From an uncultured Gammaproteobacteria bacterium (GTDB lineage Bacteria > Pseudomonadota > Gammaproteobacteria > Pseudomonadales > Pseudohongiellaceae): a DNA stretch of 58,352 bases. Shown piece by piece: positions 19,446 to 29,431 of the stretch. Within the stretch, counting starts at the first letter, position 1; every line of letters starts with the position of its first letter. The stretch spans positions 1 to 58,352 of the forward strand of contig CAJXPR010000008.1 of assembly GCA_913058135.1 (NCBI GenBank). The letters run 5' to 3'. The translations under genes were made by a program, and so were the position numbers. The notes under the pieces are model-generated. The model was not told the DNA's origin. It was given only the letters and a program-made list of their open reading frames with translations, and ran no database searches.

Positions 19446-20366
19446 TCAGCCCTTGCCTTTCATCTTGTTCGGGCCTTTCAGGGAATCCTTCTCGATAAAC
19501 TCGATGATCGCCCCGGCGATATCCATGCCGGTGGCTTTTTCAATGCCTTCCAGTCCCGGAGACGAGTTGACCTCCAGCACCAGCGGGCCGTGATTGGAAC
19601 GGATGATGTCCACACCTGATACGTAAAGGCCCATGACCTGCGCAGCCTTGGTGGCCAGCTTACGCTCGTCGGGGCGCAGCTTGATGAGCTGTGCCGAACC
19701 ACCGCGGTGCAGATTGGAGCGATATTCGCCCGGTTGAGCGGTACGCTGCATGGCGGCCACGACCTTGTCGCCGACCACAAAGCAGCGGATATCGGATCCG
19801 CTGGCTTCCTTGACGAACTCCTGCACCAGAAAGTCCGCCTCCAGACCACGAAAGGCATTAATCAGGCTTTCTGCCGCCTTGCGGGTTTCCGCCAGCACCA
19901 CACCGTTGCCTTGTGTGCTTTTAAGCACCTTGACCAGCAGTGGCGCGCCGCCCACGGAATTGATCAGGTCGGTGGTGGCGTCTGCCGAGTGGGCGTAACT
20001 GGTTACCGGCTGACCGATGCCGCGCCGCGCCAGGAGCTGGTGGGCTCGCAGTTTGTCGCGCGAGCGGGTGATGGCAATTGATTCATTAACGGAGTATGTG
20101 CCGCCTACCTCAAACTGGCGCAGCACCGCAGCGCCATATTGGGTAACGCTGGCGCCGATACGCGGAATCACGGCATCAAACTCCAGTGCTTCGGGTTCGC
20201 CCTGGCCCTTGCCCTTGAAAAAGACCGTCGGGTTGTTGGCGGTGATGTTCATGTAACACTTAAGCACATCGATAACGCGCGCGTCGTGACCGCGTTCGCG
20301 GGCCGCCTCAAGCAGGCGTCTTGTGGAGTAAAGTTTAGCGTTACGTGACAAGACGCCGATTTTCAT
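19446..20366 (-). CDS. rimK: RimK: ribosomal protein S6 glutamate ligase (ATP-grasp)
   Basis: [68 protein letters not shown]. Confidence 0.93.
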   Translation of the reverse strand: MKIGVLSRNAKLYSTRRLLEAARERGHDARVIDVLKCYMNITANNPTVFFKGKGQGEPEALEFDAVIPRIGASVTQYGAAVLRQFEVGGTYSVNESIAITRSRDKLRAHQLLARRGIGQPVTSYAHSADATTDLINSVGGAPLLVKVLKSTQGNGVVLAETRKAAESLINAFRGLEADFLVQEFVKEASGSDIRCFVVGDKVVAAMQRTAQPGEYRSNLHRGGSAQLIKLRPDERKLATKAAQVMGLYVSGVDIIRSNHGPLVLEVNSSPGLEGIEKATGMDIAGAIIEFIEKDSLKGPNKMKGKG

Positions 20367-20536
20367 GGTGAGGGTCCTTGCGAACAGAGCTTTGCAAATG
20401 GGAACGATATTTGGCTGCACCTGCCAAAGTCCAGGGCTGGTCCGCGGCGGCGCGCTAAGATATCACAACATAGTCGCTAAGCAATATCATCGCAAGCGGA
20501 CGGCACAAATATCCACCGGATTCAGCCGGCGGCCAA

Positions 20537-21976
20537 TCAGCGACGGAGCATCAGGTAGTCGCGCCGGATACGGCGGCAGGCCATCCAGGTGCCAGTGATA
20601 CACACCAGCGTTACCCCCAGCAGCAGGAAAATCACCACAATGTCCCAGATCGGCCGCAGACGCAGGACCGGGAAATCCAGATCGTGCAGGCCGGTGCGGA
20701 TCCAGCGTGACCAGCGGCCGGTGCTGCCCACCGTGCGCACGGCACCAGTGTCCGGGTTGATGTACAGCCGGGTCTGTTCGCTATCAGCCATAATGGCGCG
20801 ATACACGGGCAGGGCGACGTCGCGCTTGTGGCCATAGTAGTAGCTGTCTTCGCGATGCAGCAGGCCGCTGTCCTGCACCGGTGTGGCCAGTGCATCGATG
20901 ACGGAAGACACAGCACTGAGGGCGAGCGGCGCCGGCTGCGCATCGCTGTTCAGGCGCGGTGGCTTGCCGCTGGCCGGTAGCGCCAACAGATACAGGGTGC
21001 TGTTGAAGACGGCTGGCGTGATCTGCCTGATATCGCCGCTGGCGAGCTCGGGATGGCTGTCGTCAACGGCAGATAAAAACCGCTTCAGTTCACCCCAGCG
21101 CGCGGTACCTGTGATCTGCGCACGGTAATCGCCACCACCGCTGCCACTCAGTGCGCCCCAGGGATTCATGGTCATCAGGCCACTGAACACCCAGGTCAGC
21201 ACCAGCACGCCAAACACCAGGCCGGTGATGTGATGCCAGTACCACCAGTCGGTGTAGGGCGATGCCAGTCTGTTGCTGAGCCGGTCGCGGCGTAATCGGG
21301 CAATGCCGACATACAGGCCGGTGGCGGCGAGAAAGGTGCCCAGTATCGACGCCCAGATCACCACCTGTGACCATAGTGGGCCGTTCTGCCGCAGGATGGT
21401 GGGGTAGGTCCAGTGCGGAATGGCGCCGAACCAGGACAGCACGCGCTGACGGCGGTTGGTGAACTGGAATACCTCGCCGGTGCTGCCGTTGATATAAATC
21501 TCGGTGGCAGCCGGGTCATCAAAGGCGATATGCCAGGCCGGGGCATTGCGCCGGGCGCTCTGCAGCGTCCATTGATCAATATCGACAATCCCCAGGGCGC
21601 GGGGCGCGCCACCGATGCTGTTGCCACTGCCAAACTGGCGTGCCACGGTCAGAATTTCGGCCTCGGTCAATGGCGCCAGCGCCTGTCCGGTAGTTAGATT
21701 CAGAATGGAGGCATCACTGCCGCCCGGGCGCAGCACGGGCTCACCCAATAACATCTCGATCCGGAACCCGCCCAGTGGGGTGTCATCGTGCGGGGCAAAG
21801 CTGCCCAGGCTGCAACAGGCACTCAGATCCAGTGCTTCCAGGCCTTTCAGGCGCTGTTCGTTGCCCAGTTCCGGGAAACTCTGGTACATCATCACAAAAC
21901 CGGACAGGCACCACAGCGTCATCAGCAGGCCCACGGCCACGGCCAGATAGCGATGTATGATCAGGATAACGCGCAT
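20537..21976 (-). CDS. PepSY-associated transmembrane protein
   Basis: MRVILIIHRYLAVAVGLLMTLWCLSGFVMMYQSFPEL; WYWHHITGLVFGVLVLTWVFSGLMTMNPWG. Confidence 0.85.
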   Translation of the reverse strand: MRVILIIHRYLAVAVGLLMTLWCLSGFVMMYQSFPELGNEQRLKGLEALDLSACCSLGSFAPHDDTPLGGFRIEMLLGEPVLRPGGSDASILNLTTGQALAPLTEAEILTVARQFGSGNSIGGAPRALGIVDIDQWTLQSARRNAPAWHIAFDDPAATEIYINGSTGEVFQFTNRRQRVLSWFGAIPHWTYPTILRQNGPLWSQVVIWASILGTFLAATGLYVGIARLRRDRLSNRLASPYTDWWYWHHITGLVFGVLVLTWVFSGLMTMNPWGALSGSGGGDYRAQITGTARWGELKRFLSAVDDSHPELASGDIRQITPAVFNSTLYLLALPASGKPPRLNSDAQPAPLALSAVSSVIDALATPVQDSGLLHREDSYYYGHKRDVALPVYRAIMADSEQTRLYINPDTGAVRTVGSTGRWSRWIRTGLHDLDFPVLRLRPIWDIVVIFLLLGVTLVCITGTWMACRRIRRDYLMLRR

Positions 21977-22004
21977 AACATTCTCTGGCCGGTACAGGCT
22001 GCAA

Positions 22005-24029
22005 TCAGAACGAGTAACTGTAGTTCAGGTGCACGGTACGTGGCACCCCCAGTCGGCGCCACTGGAAGCGCTCCTGTGGGTCGGATCCGGTCAGCACAGC
22101 CGAGTTGGTCGAGGTGGCGTACTTCTCATCCAGCAGGTTCTCCAGGCGCAGGGTCACACGATGCTGTTCATTGGCATCCAGGTACAGGTGGGCACCGGCG
22201 TCCAGCACATAGTAGTCGCCATAACCCTGCCGGCCGAATCCGGTGATATCCGTTGATTTGTCACCGACATATTTCACCGCCAGGTTGGCGCCAAAACGCT
22301 GGTTCTGCGGGGCATAGGACAGCGACCCCTTGTACTGACGGCGGGGTCGGTCCTGTATCTGCAGACCGGTGCCGCTGTCCACTTCCCTGCTGTAGGTATA
22401 ACTGACGTCAAAGGCCAGTGACTCGCTGACCGGGCCACGCAGCAGCAACTCGGTGCCGGTGACGTCGACTTCGTTAGCGATATTGATGAAGGTATTGGTA
22501 AACCCTGCCGGGAACCGGCCCTGCAGTTCTGCCGGAATGGGTGCCCGGCTGATCAGCTTGTCCACCGTGCGGTCCCAGGCAGAGACCTGCCAGCTGAACT
22601 GGCGTTGCAGCAGATTGACCTGGCCACCCACGCCGGCGTTGATCGCGATGCTTTCCTCCGGGGCCAGGTTCGGGTTGCCATGGGTGCAGTTCTCACCGCT
22701 GGGGCAGTGGATGCGGTACAGGTTTTCGGCGCTGGGCAACATGAAGGATGTCGCTGCCATGGCCTGTACATACAGGTTATCGGTCAGGTCGTAAACGCCG
22801 GAGACGTTCCATACCGTGGCATCATTGCCACCGGTCTCGTTGTAGCGCACGCCGGCAGCCACGCGGAAGCGCCCGGACAGCTCATCGCTGCTGCGAACCT
22901 GGGTATACACCGCATGCACGTCTTCGCGTTCGCCTGAAATCAGCAGATAATCGTCCTGGCCGGTGTAGGTCTGGAAGTCATAACCGATGTGATAGTCAAA
23001 GTAGCGGTGCGGTGACAGCACAGCTGCCGCAGACATGCCCATGTCTTCGTAACCCCAGTAATCCGACGGATTGGGCGGCGTGTAATAGTCGGTATCCCAG
23101 GTGTGGTAGTAGCCCTTTATTTCGAATTTGGCGGTATCACCGGGAATATAGTCGAGCCTGGCGCTGAAGATGTTCTCAGTACGGTCGTTGATGGAGATGC
23201 GGCTGACATTGGGATATCCCAACTCGGCCTCGGTGACGATGCCGGTCATGCTCAGGCTCAGGTCCGGCGTGAATTCAAAGCCGTACTTGAGACCGACGCT
23301 GTTGACATCGTAGCCGCGTTTTTTGTCAGTAGCAGTGGGCTGGTAGCGGTCGTAAATCTGGTAACCATCGGTTTTGTCCTTGGATGCCCACAGCACCAGT
23401 TTGTGCTGATTCTGCTCGCCCAGTGCGCCGCGGATATAACCATTGAGCCGCTGCAGGCCATCGCTGCCGGTGCCGACCGTAACGTTGCCGTCGGTGGTGC
23501 TGGAGAAACCACGGGTCACCACGTTAACTACGCCGGCAATGGCCTGGGTGCCATACATCAGGCCGTGACTGCCCTTGAGCACTTCCACGCGCTCGATCAT
23601 GCTGGACGGCAGCGTGTCGGCAGGACTGGTGCTGTTATAAAGGCGGTTGTTGATGCGCACCCCGTCCAGCGTCCACAGGATGTCACTGCTGCGTGAGCCC
23701 TGCATCTGCACGTTGACGTAACTGAAGGCGCCGGCCTGCGAGGTCAGGTGCAGGCCGGGCACCAGCATTTCCAGCGACTGGGCGACATCAACAAAACCGT
23801 GGTTGCGCACCAGCTCGTCGGTGACAATTTCCAGATCCACACCAAAGTTTGCCAGTTCCAGCGGCAGGGTGCTTTCTATGCTGCGCCCGGAGATCAGAAT
23901 TTCCTGAAGCGCCGGCGCGCTGACAGCAGCAGTCTGTGTGGGCTGGGCGACTGCATGGCCGGCGGCCAGCAACAACAGGCTGGTCGCTACCAGTGAACGC
24001 AGCGGCTGGTTATGCGTGTAAGCGGGCAT
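22005..24029 (-). CDS. TonB-dependent outer-membrane receptor
   Basis: Plug domain SLEMLVPGLHLTSQ...VQMQGSRSSDILWTLDGVRINNRLY...IERVEVLKGSHGLMYGTQAIAGVVNVVTRG; C-terminal beta strand ending NYSYSF. Confidence 0.9.
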   Translation of the reverse strand: MPAYTHNQPLRSLVATSLLLLAAGHAVAQPTQTAAVSAPALQEILISGRSIESTLPLELANFGVDLEIVTDELVRNHGFVDVAQSLEMLVPGLHLTSQAGAFSYVNVQMQGSRSSDILWTLDGVRINNRLYNSTSPADTLPSSMIERVEVLKGSHGLMYGTQAIAGVVNVVTRGFSSTTDGNVTVGTGSDGLQRLNGYIRGALGEQNQHKLVLWASKDKTDGYQIYDRYQPTATDKKRGYDVNSVGLKYGFEFTPDLSLSMTGIVTEAELGYPNVSRISINDRTENIFSARLDYIPGDTAKFEIKGYYHTWDTDYYTPPNPSDYWGYEDMGMSAAAVLSPHRYFDYHIGYDFQTYTGQDDYLLISGEREDVHAVYTQVRSSDELSGRFRVAAGVRYNETGGNDATVWNVSGVYDLTDNLYVQAMAATSFMLPSAENLYRIHCPSGENCTHGNPNLAPEESIAINAGVGGQVNLLQRQFSWQVSAWDRTVDKLISRAPIPAELQGRFPAGFTNTFINIANEVDVTGTELLLRGPVSESLAFDVSYTYSREVDSGTGLQIQDRPRRQYKGSLSYAPQNQRFGANLAVKYVGDKSTDITGFGRQGYGDYYVLDAGAHLYLDANEQHRVTLRLENLLDEKYATSTNSAVLTGSDPQERFQWRRLGVPRTVHLNYSYSF

Positions 24030-24156
24030 GTCACTTCCCTGATAAGTGGACTGATGCCCGCCAAGGTACAGCATGCCTTGGCATTACTGGCGATTCTAAC
24101 AGTTGCGAAACGGTTGTATTAACGTTAACGCTACCGCCCCGAAGCGCCGTGAATAC

Positions 24157-24378
24157 TCACTCTTCGCGAATTTTGCCAAATTCTTCGTTCAGTTCGTAGT
24201 TTTTGTCAGTGACGATGCGCTCCAGCACAATCAGGCGTTGCTTGACGTTTTCCAGCTCCTTCTGCACCTGGCTGTCATTGACCTCGCCGACCTTGGCATT
24301 GAGCTTGGCCATACTCTTGCGATAGTCGAAAAACTGCGTGATGAGGACGATCAGCACGATAAAACCAAAAACTTCCAT
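24157..24378 (-). CDS. Small single-TM protein with C-terminal coiled coil (PspB-like architecture)
   Basis: MEVFGFIVLIVLITQFFDYRKSMAKLNAKVGEV...LENVKQRLIVLERIV. Confidence 0.6.
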   Translation of the reverse strand: MEVFGFIVLIVLITQFFDYRKSMAKLNAKVGEVNDSQVQKELENVKQRLIVLERIVTDKNYELNEEFGKIREE

Positions 24379-24596
24379 AATCCGGATTCCTTCGTTGTTA
24401 TTGATAGTTACCATAAACTGAAATGCAATATTAAGGCCAGAAATAATAGTTAGTAAAATCATGCCAGTATCAGTACCATAAGGCTCTTTGCTGGCCGCGA
24501 TAACAACAAAATGGTCAATCTGACTCATTTCACGGCAATTTACGGATTCTGATACAGGAGTGCGGCGATGCAGCCCGCCGCCTGAGGGAGCGAGTC

Positions 24597-26330
24597 ATGT
24601 TAAACCTGGTGAAAATTGCCCTGGCTGCGCTTGCGTTGCTGGCCCTGACCCTGGTGGTCAACGCCGGTGTATTTGACGCCAACTGGCGCTGGGATGATAC
24701 CCAGATACTGCTGCACGCCCATCAGTATTCTTTCTGGCAGGATTTCACGCGGCCGGAAGTCTGGCAACAGTTTTCGCCTGCCAATTTGACGCCTTGGCTG
24801 ATTTTTTCCTTTGAGGTCGACATGATTCTGTTCGGCCTTACGCCTGCTGCCTTCTACCTGCATCAGTTGGTAGCCATTGCGGCGGCCGGGTTGTTGCTGT
24901 TCATGTGTCTGAACCTGTGGTGCCGCGCCGTGTTCGCGCTGGCCGGCAGCGCGCTGTTTATCGTGGGTTTGCCCACCATGCTGGTCGCCGAGCAATTGAT
25001 GACGCGGCATTACGTGGAGGGGCTGGTATTCGCGCTGGCGGCGCTCTACGGGTTTGTCATGTACCTGCGCACGGAGCGTCGCGGCGCGCTGGTCCTGGCG
25101 CTGCTGATGTATGTGCTGGCGGTGACTGCCAAGGAAATTTATGTGCCTTTGCCAGCCTTGCTGCTTCTGGTGCCTGATGGCACCTGGGGACGTCGCATCA
25201 AGGCCAGCCTGCCGTTTTTTATCGTGACGGTTCTATACGCGCTCTGGCGAGGTTACATGCTGGGTTCGTACAGCGGTGGTTATGTCGACAGTAGCGAATA
25301 CCTGACATTTGCTTTTGTGGGCGAGGTGTTGGCCAGTTTTGGGCGGTTCCCGGTGTTGCTGACGGGCCTCGGCTGGCCGGTGGTCGTGTTGCTGTTTCTG
25401 GGCGTGTGGGGTATCTATCTGGCCCGGCAGCGCCGAGTGCCGTGGCGGGCCTTGCTGGTAGCCGCACTGGTGCTGTTGCCATTGGTGCCGCTGGTCCGCT
25501 CTCCGGGCATTGTGCTGGCCGACCGTTATCTGCTGCTGCCGTGGGTCATGGTGTGTTTTGCGCTGGCCTGGTGTGTGGACAGGATCATCGTCGTGAGCAA
25601 CAAAGCCGTGGCCGGTAACAACAGGGCGTCGTCGAAGGCCCCTGCCGGGACCACTTCTTCTGCGACTGCCTCCTCTGTAACCTCTGCGCCGGCAATGGTG
25701 CTGGCCGGCACGGCCTTGCCCATCATACTGGCGATCGCCCTGCTGCATGCCTTGCCGGTGCGTCAGGCATTGGCAACGGTGGGCACCGAGTTTGACGTGC
25801 AGGCGCAATTCCTGTGGCAGAATGAGGACACGCATGCGTTTGTGCCATCGGGCAACGTGTTGCCGGCGTTCTGGTTTGTCACCGGTCTAAGAGATCTGAA
25901 AGCGCGCATCAGCGGCCAGGGTTCGCCGCTGCCCGTGGTCGACGATCTCTATCTGGCGCAGCAGCCTGATACCCGTCTGTTTACCTACGATGTCAATTGT
26001 CAGTGCATGCGCGATGTCACCGGTGCCATACCTGAACGTCTGGCGCAGCACCGTGAGCGTCTGCGCGCAGATGCGGAGCTGTCGTTGTCCTACCGCTACC
26101 AGCAGGGGTATTTCAGCTGGCAGTTTGGTCCCTGGCAGGAGGGCAGTTACCATGTGGTGTCCGATACACTGGGTGTATTGCCCTTGCCACCGGCCGGGCA
26201 GTTGCGGGTAACACTGGCGGACAACGCACCCTTTTATCTGCGTTACACATCACCCGAAGGCTGGATAACATATTCGGCACTTAATCGTGTGGTGCGTGAT
26301 GGCCCTGCCGTCGAGTGGTCAAGGAATTGA
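24597..26330 (+). CDS. Polytopic membrane protein, probable GT-C-type glycosyltransferase
   Basis: Many TM segments; acidic motif NWRWDDTQILLH in the first extracytoplasmic loop; next to a GT2 gene. Confidence 0.55.
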   Translation: MLNLVKIALAALALLALTLVVNAGVFDANWRWDDTQILLHAHQYSFWQDFTRPEVWQQFSPANLTPWLIFSFEVDMILFGLTPAAFYLHQLVAIAAAGLLLFMCLNLWCRAVFALAGSALFIVGLPTMLVAEQLMTRHYVEGLVFALAALYGFVMYLRTERRGALVLALLMYVLAVTAKEIYVPLPALLLLVPDGTWGRRIKASLPFFIVTVLYALWRGYMLGSYSGGYVDSSEYLTFAFVGEVLASFGRFPVLLTGLGWPVVVLLFLGVWGIYLARQRRVPWRALLVAALVLLPLVPLVRSPGIVLADRYLLLPWVMVCFALAWCVDRIIVVSNKAVAGNNRASSKAPAGTTSSATASSVTSAPAMVLAGTALPIILAIALLHALPVRQALATVGTEFDVQAQFLWQNEDTHAFVPSGNVLPAFWFVTGLRDLKARISGQGSPLPVVDDLYLAQQPDTRLFTYDVNCQCMRDVTGAIPERLAQHRERLRADAELSLSYRYQQGYFSWQFGPWQEGSYHVVSDTLGVLPLPPAGQLRVTLADNAPFYLRYTSPEGWITYSALNRVVRDGPAVEWSRN

Positions 26331-26335
26331 AGCGA

Positions 26336-27439
26336 ATGAAATCTGTTGCTGTTATCGTACCGGCGCTCAATGAGGCCGCCAATATTGTTGCCAATATGGC
26401 CAGGGTGCGCAGCTGTCTCAATGATGTGCCCGGTGTCACGTTTACGCTGGTTGTGGTTGATGATGGTTCCACCGATGACACGGCAGCTCTGGTACGTGAT
26501 GCCGGTAAAGATGACCCGTTGCTGAAAGTGTTGCGCCTGAACCGGCACTTTGGCAAGGAATCAGCCATCTATGCGGGGCTGAGTGCGGCGCAGGCGTTTG
26601 ATGCCTGTGTGGTCATGGACAGTGACCTGCAGCATCCGCCGGAACTGATTGCGCAAATGGTAGAGCACTGGCAGTCCGGCGCGCTAGTGGTCGAGGCCGT
26701 CAAACTTTCGCGGGGCAACGAAACGCCGCTGCGCAAAGCCCTTGTGCAGATCTATTACGGTCTGTTTCGCTACCTGACCAAGCTCAGCATTCGCGGTGAA
26801 AGTGACTTCAAACTGCTGGACAGGGCCGTGGTCACTGCCTATTGCCAGTTGCCTGAGCACGGACGCTTCTTCCGCGGCCTGGTCAAGTGGATGGGCTACG
26901 ATGCGGTGCAGATTCCCTTTGATGTCGCCGAATCCACGCGCGCGCGTTCAGTCTGGGGTAATACCGCGCTGTTTCGTTATGCCATCAACTCCATCACCTC
27001 GTTTACCGCCTATCCTTTGCAGATTGTCACGCTGCTGGGTGGTCTGACCTTTCTGGTCAGTCTGGTGATTGGCGGCATGGCCCTGTTCGACAAATTGTCA
27101 GGCGCGGCAGTGGACGGCTTTACCACGGTGATTCTGCTGATCCTGATTATTGGCAGTGTGCTGATGTTCAGTGTCGGCCTGATCGGCATCTATGTGGGTC
27201 GTATTTACGAGGAGGTCAAACGGCGTCCCGGTTACCTGATTGATCAGGCAGGCAGCACCCTGACAGCGGCGCCTGCCCCGGCCAAGTCTCAATCCGCAAC
27301 AAAAACCGCAGCCAAAACTGTACCGAAACCCAAGGCGAAAAAACCTGCTGCGGCCAAGGCTTCGGTTGGCAGCGCGAGGGCAGCGGCCGGCACAACCCGA
27401 CCTCACAAGGTGAAAACAAAGGACTCGCAACAACCATGA
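26336..27439 (+). CDS. GT2 polyprenyl-phosphate glycosyltransferase (GtrB/DPM1-like) with basic Ala/Lys tail
   Basis: VIVPALNEAANI, VVDDGSTDDTAALV, LNRHFGKESAIYAGL, MDSDLQHPPELI, two C-terminal TM helices, FSVGLIGIYVGRIYEEVKRRPGYLI. Confidence 0.9.
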   Translation: MKSVAVIVPALNEAANIVANMARVRSCLNDVPGVTFTLVVVDDGSTDDTAALVRDAGKDDPLLKVLRLNRHFGKESAIYAGLSAAQAFDACVVMDSDLQHPPELIAQMVEHWQSGALVVEAVKLSRGNETPLRKALVQIYYGLFRYLTKLSIRGESDFKLLDRAVVTAYCQLPEHGRFFRGLVKWMGYDAVQIPFDVAESTRARSVWGNTALFRYAINSITSFTAYPLQIVTLLGGLTFLVSLVIGGMALFDKLSGAAVDGFTTVILLILIIGSVLMFSVGLIGIYVGRIYEEVKRRPGYLIDQAGSTLTAAPAPAKSQSATKTAAKTVPKPKAKKPAAAKASVGSARAAAGTTRPHKVKTKDSQQP

Positions 27440-27795
27440 GCAAATACCTGATTTTGCTGACCCACGCGGCCATTCTGGCGACCCTGCTGGCCACGTCGCA
27501 CGCGGTGCTTAAATGGGTGTCGGTGCAGTCGCATGACAACTATGTGCAACTGCTTCTGTCGCAATGGAAAGGCGTATTGCTGGCGCTGTCCCTGTACGGA
27601 TTCATCTTCTTTTATTACATTGTGGTGTTGCGCAGCAGTCCAGTGTCTATACTCTATCCTGTATACACAGGATTGTCGGTGCTGCTGGTGTTGCTGGTCG
27701 GGCGCTTTGCCTTTTCCGAGCCCATCAGTTCAGCGCAGATGCTGGGAGCGGGATTTATTCTTGCCGGCATCGTGCTGATGGGTGGCAACAGTTGA
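27436..27795 (+). CDS. SMR/EamA-like small membrane protein (ArnE-type flippase-like)
   Basis: About 119 aa, 4 TM; LRSSPVSILYPVYTGLSVLLVLLVGRFAFSEPISSAQMLGAGFILAGIVLMG. Confidence 0.75.
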   Translation: MSKYLILLTHAAILATLLATSHAVLKWVSVQSHDNYVQLLLSQWKGVLLALSLYGFIFFYYIVVLRSSPVSILYPVYTGLSVLLVLLVGRFAFSEPISSAQMLGAGFILAGIVLMGGNS

Positions 27796-27822
27796 ACGGT
27801 TGAACAGTTGAACAGTTGAACA
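27791..27822. repeat. 8-bp microrepeat (GTTGAACR x4)
   Basis: GTTGAACG-GTTGAACA-GTTGAACA-GTTGAACA spanning the stop codon of the upstream gene. Confidence 0.9.
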
Positions 27823-27872
27823 GCGGAGCCATTGATCAGCCGGCAGCCAAACAAGGGGGGAGCACAAACGTT

Positions 27873-29405
27873 ATGAAAAAGATCTTTCTGAACACCATGG
27901 CGACTGCACTGGCTGCACTGGCGATATCGTTGCCAGTGCAGGCCCAGGACGTTGATGCCCTGGCCGAGCGCGTCACCGAGTTCACGCTGGACAACGGCAT
28001 GCACTTCATCATCATTGAAAGGCCGGTGGCGCCGGTAGCCACCTTTGTCACCTTTGTGAATGTCGGCAGCGCCGATGAACCGACCAACAACACTGGCGTG
28101 GCCCATATATTCGAACACATGGCGTTCAAAGGCTCGCGCAATATCGGTACCAGCAACTGGGAAGCCGAACAGGCGGCACTGGACAACATGGACGACGCCT
28201 ATCAGGCATGGCTGGAAGAGTCCTACAGCGCCCAGCCTGATCAGTCACGTCTTGACGCCTTGTGGCAGGAGTTTGAGCGGTGGCAGGAAGAGGCCGGCAC
28301 CTACATCAACAGCGAAGCGTTTTCGCAGTTGATCGAGCGTGAAGGCGGCGTCGAGCTCAATGCCTTCACCAGCGCCGACGCGACCGGCTATTTCTACTCA
28401 CTGCCGCAAAACAAGGCCGAACTGTGGTTTTACCTGGAGGCGGAACGCTTCCGCGAACCGGTGTTCCGCGAATTTTACGTGGAAAAAGACGTGATCATGG
28501 AAGAGCGCCGCATGCGTACCGATTCAAATCCGCAGGGACGGTTGCTGGAGGAATTCCTGAGCGTCGCCTACTCGGCGCATCCATACCGTAACCCGGTGGT
28601 GGGTTGGGCATCGGACATCGCTGCAACGACCATTGAGGACACCCAGGAATTTTTTGAAACCTACTACGTGCCCTCAAACATGACAGTGGCCATTGCCGGT
28701 GATGTGGATCCGCAGGAGATGCGGGAACTGGCCGAGACCTACCTGGGTCAGCTGCCTGCCGCTGAACATCCGCCCAGTGTCAAAACCATCGAGCCACCCC
28801 AGCGCGGTGAACGCCGTTTTGTCATTGAAGAGCAGAGCCAGCCGCTGTTTATCGCCGGTTACAAAACCGTGTCGGCCGATCATCCCGATGCTGCGGCGCT
28901 GGAAATGCTAAGCACCATCCTGTCGTCTGGGCGCACGTCCCGGTTGTATCGCCGTATGGTGCAGGATGAACAGCTGGCGCTTGGCGTGCAGGCGCTGACC
29001 GGCTTTCCCGGCTCGCGGTTTCCGTCCCTGTTTGTCACCTTTGCCGTGCCCAATGCCGGCGTGCCGCTGGCCGATATCGAGCGGGTACTGGAGGAAGAAA
29101 TAGACAAGGCCAAGGCCGGCGATATTGAACAGCAGGAGCTGGACCGTGCTGTCACCAACGCCCGGGCGGGCGCCGTTCGCGGCCTGAATTCCAACATGGG
29201 GCTGGCGCTGAACATGGCGCAGGCGCACGCCCAGCGTGGCAGCTGGCAGGAGGCGTTTACCTATCTGGATGATCTCGAAGCGGTGACGCTCGACGATCTG
29301 CAGCGGGTGGCGCAGACCTACCTGGTGAAGGAGAATCGCACCGTGGGCAGCATTCAGAATGCCGCCAGCGTCGGGATGCAGATGCAAGGAGGGACAGGCC
29401 AATGA
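27873..29405 (+). CDS. M16 family zinc metallopeptidase (catalytic subunit)
   Basis: Inverted zinc motif HIFEH in GVAHIFEHMAFKGSRNIG with downstream YVEKDVIMEERRMR; signal peptide; start trimmed to MKKIFLNTM. Confidence 0.92.
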   Translation: MKKIFLNTMATALAALAISLPVQAQDVDALAERVTEFTLDNGMHFIIIERPVAPVATFVTFVNVGSADEPTNNTGVAHIFEHMAFKGSRNIGTSNWEAEQAALDNMDDAYQAWLEESYSAQPDQSRLDALWQEFERWQEEAGTYINSEAFSQLIEREGGVELNAFTSADATGYFYSLPQNKAELWFYLEAERFREPVFREFYVEKDVIMEERRMRTDSNPQGRLLEEFLSVAYSAHPYRNPVVGWASDIAATTIEDTQEFFETYYVPSNMTVAIAGDVDPQEMRELAETYLGQLPAAEHPPSVKTIEPPQRGERRFVIEEQSQPLFIAGYKTVSADHPDAAALEMLSTILSSGRTSRLYRRMVQDEQLALGVQALTGFPGSRFPSLFVTFAVPNAGVPLADIERVLEEEIDKAKAGDIEQQELDRAVTNARAGAVRGLNSNMGLALNMAQAHAQRGSWQEAFTYLDDLEAVTLDDLQRVAQTYLVKENRTVGSIQNAASVGMQMQGGTGQ

Positions 29406-29431
29406 ACTACTTGCCAATGAACTACTTGCCA
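29402..29431 (+). repeat. 15-bp tandem duplication at a start codon
   Basis: ATGAACTACTTGCCA repeated twice, followed by a degenerate third copy ACGAACCACCTGATA. Confidence 0.9.

Noticed and set aside
24118-24130. ATTAACGTTAACG palindrome upstream of the TonB receptor (and similar ACATTAACGTTACATTAACGG near 35081)
   Set aside because: Short AT-rich words; two occurrences are not enough to infer a shared operator without genome-wide counts.
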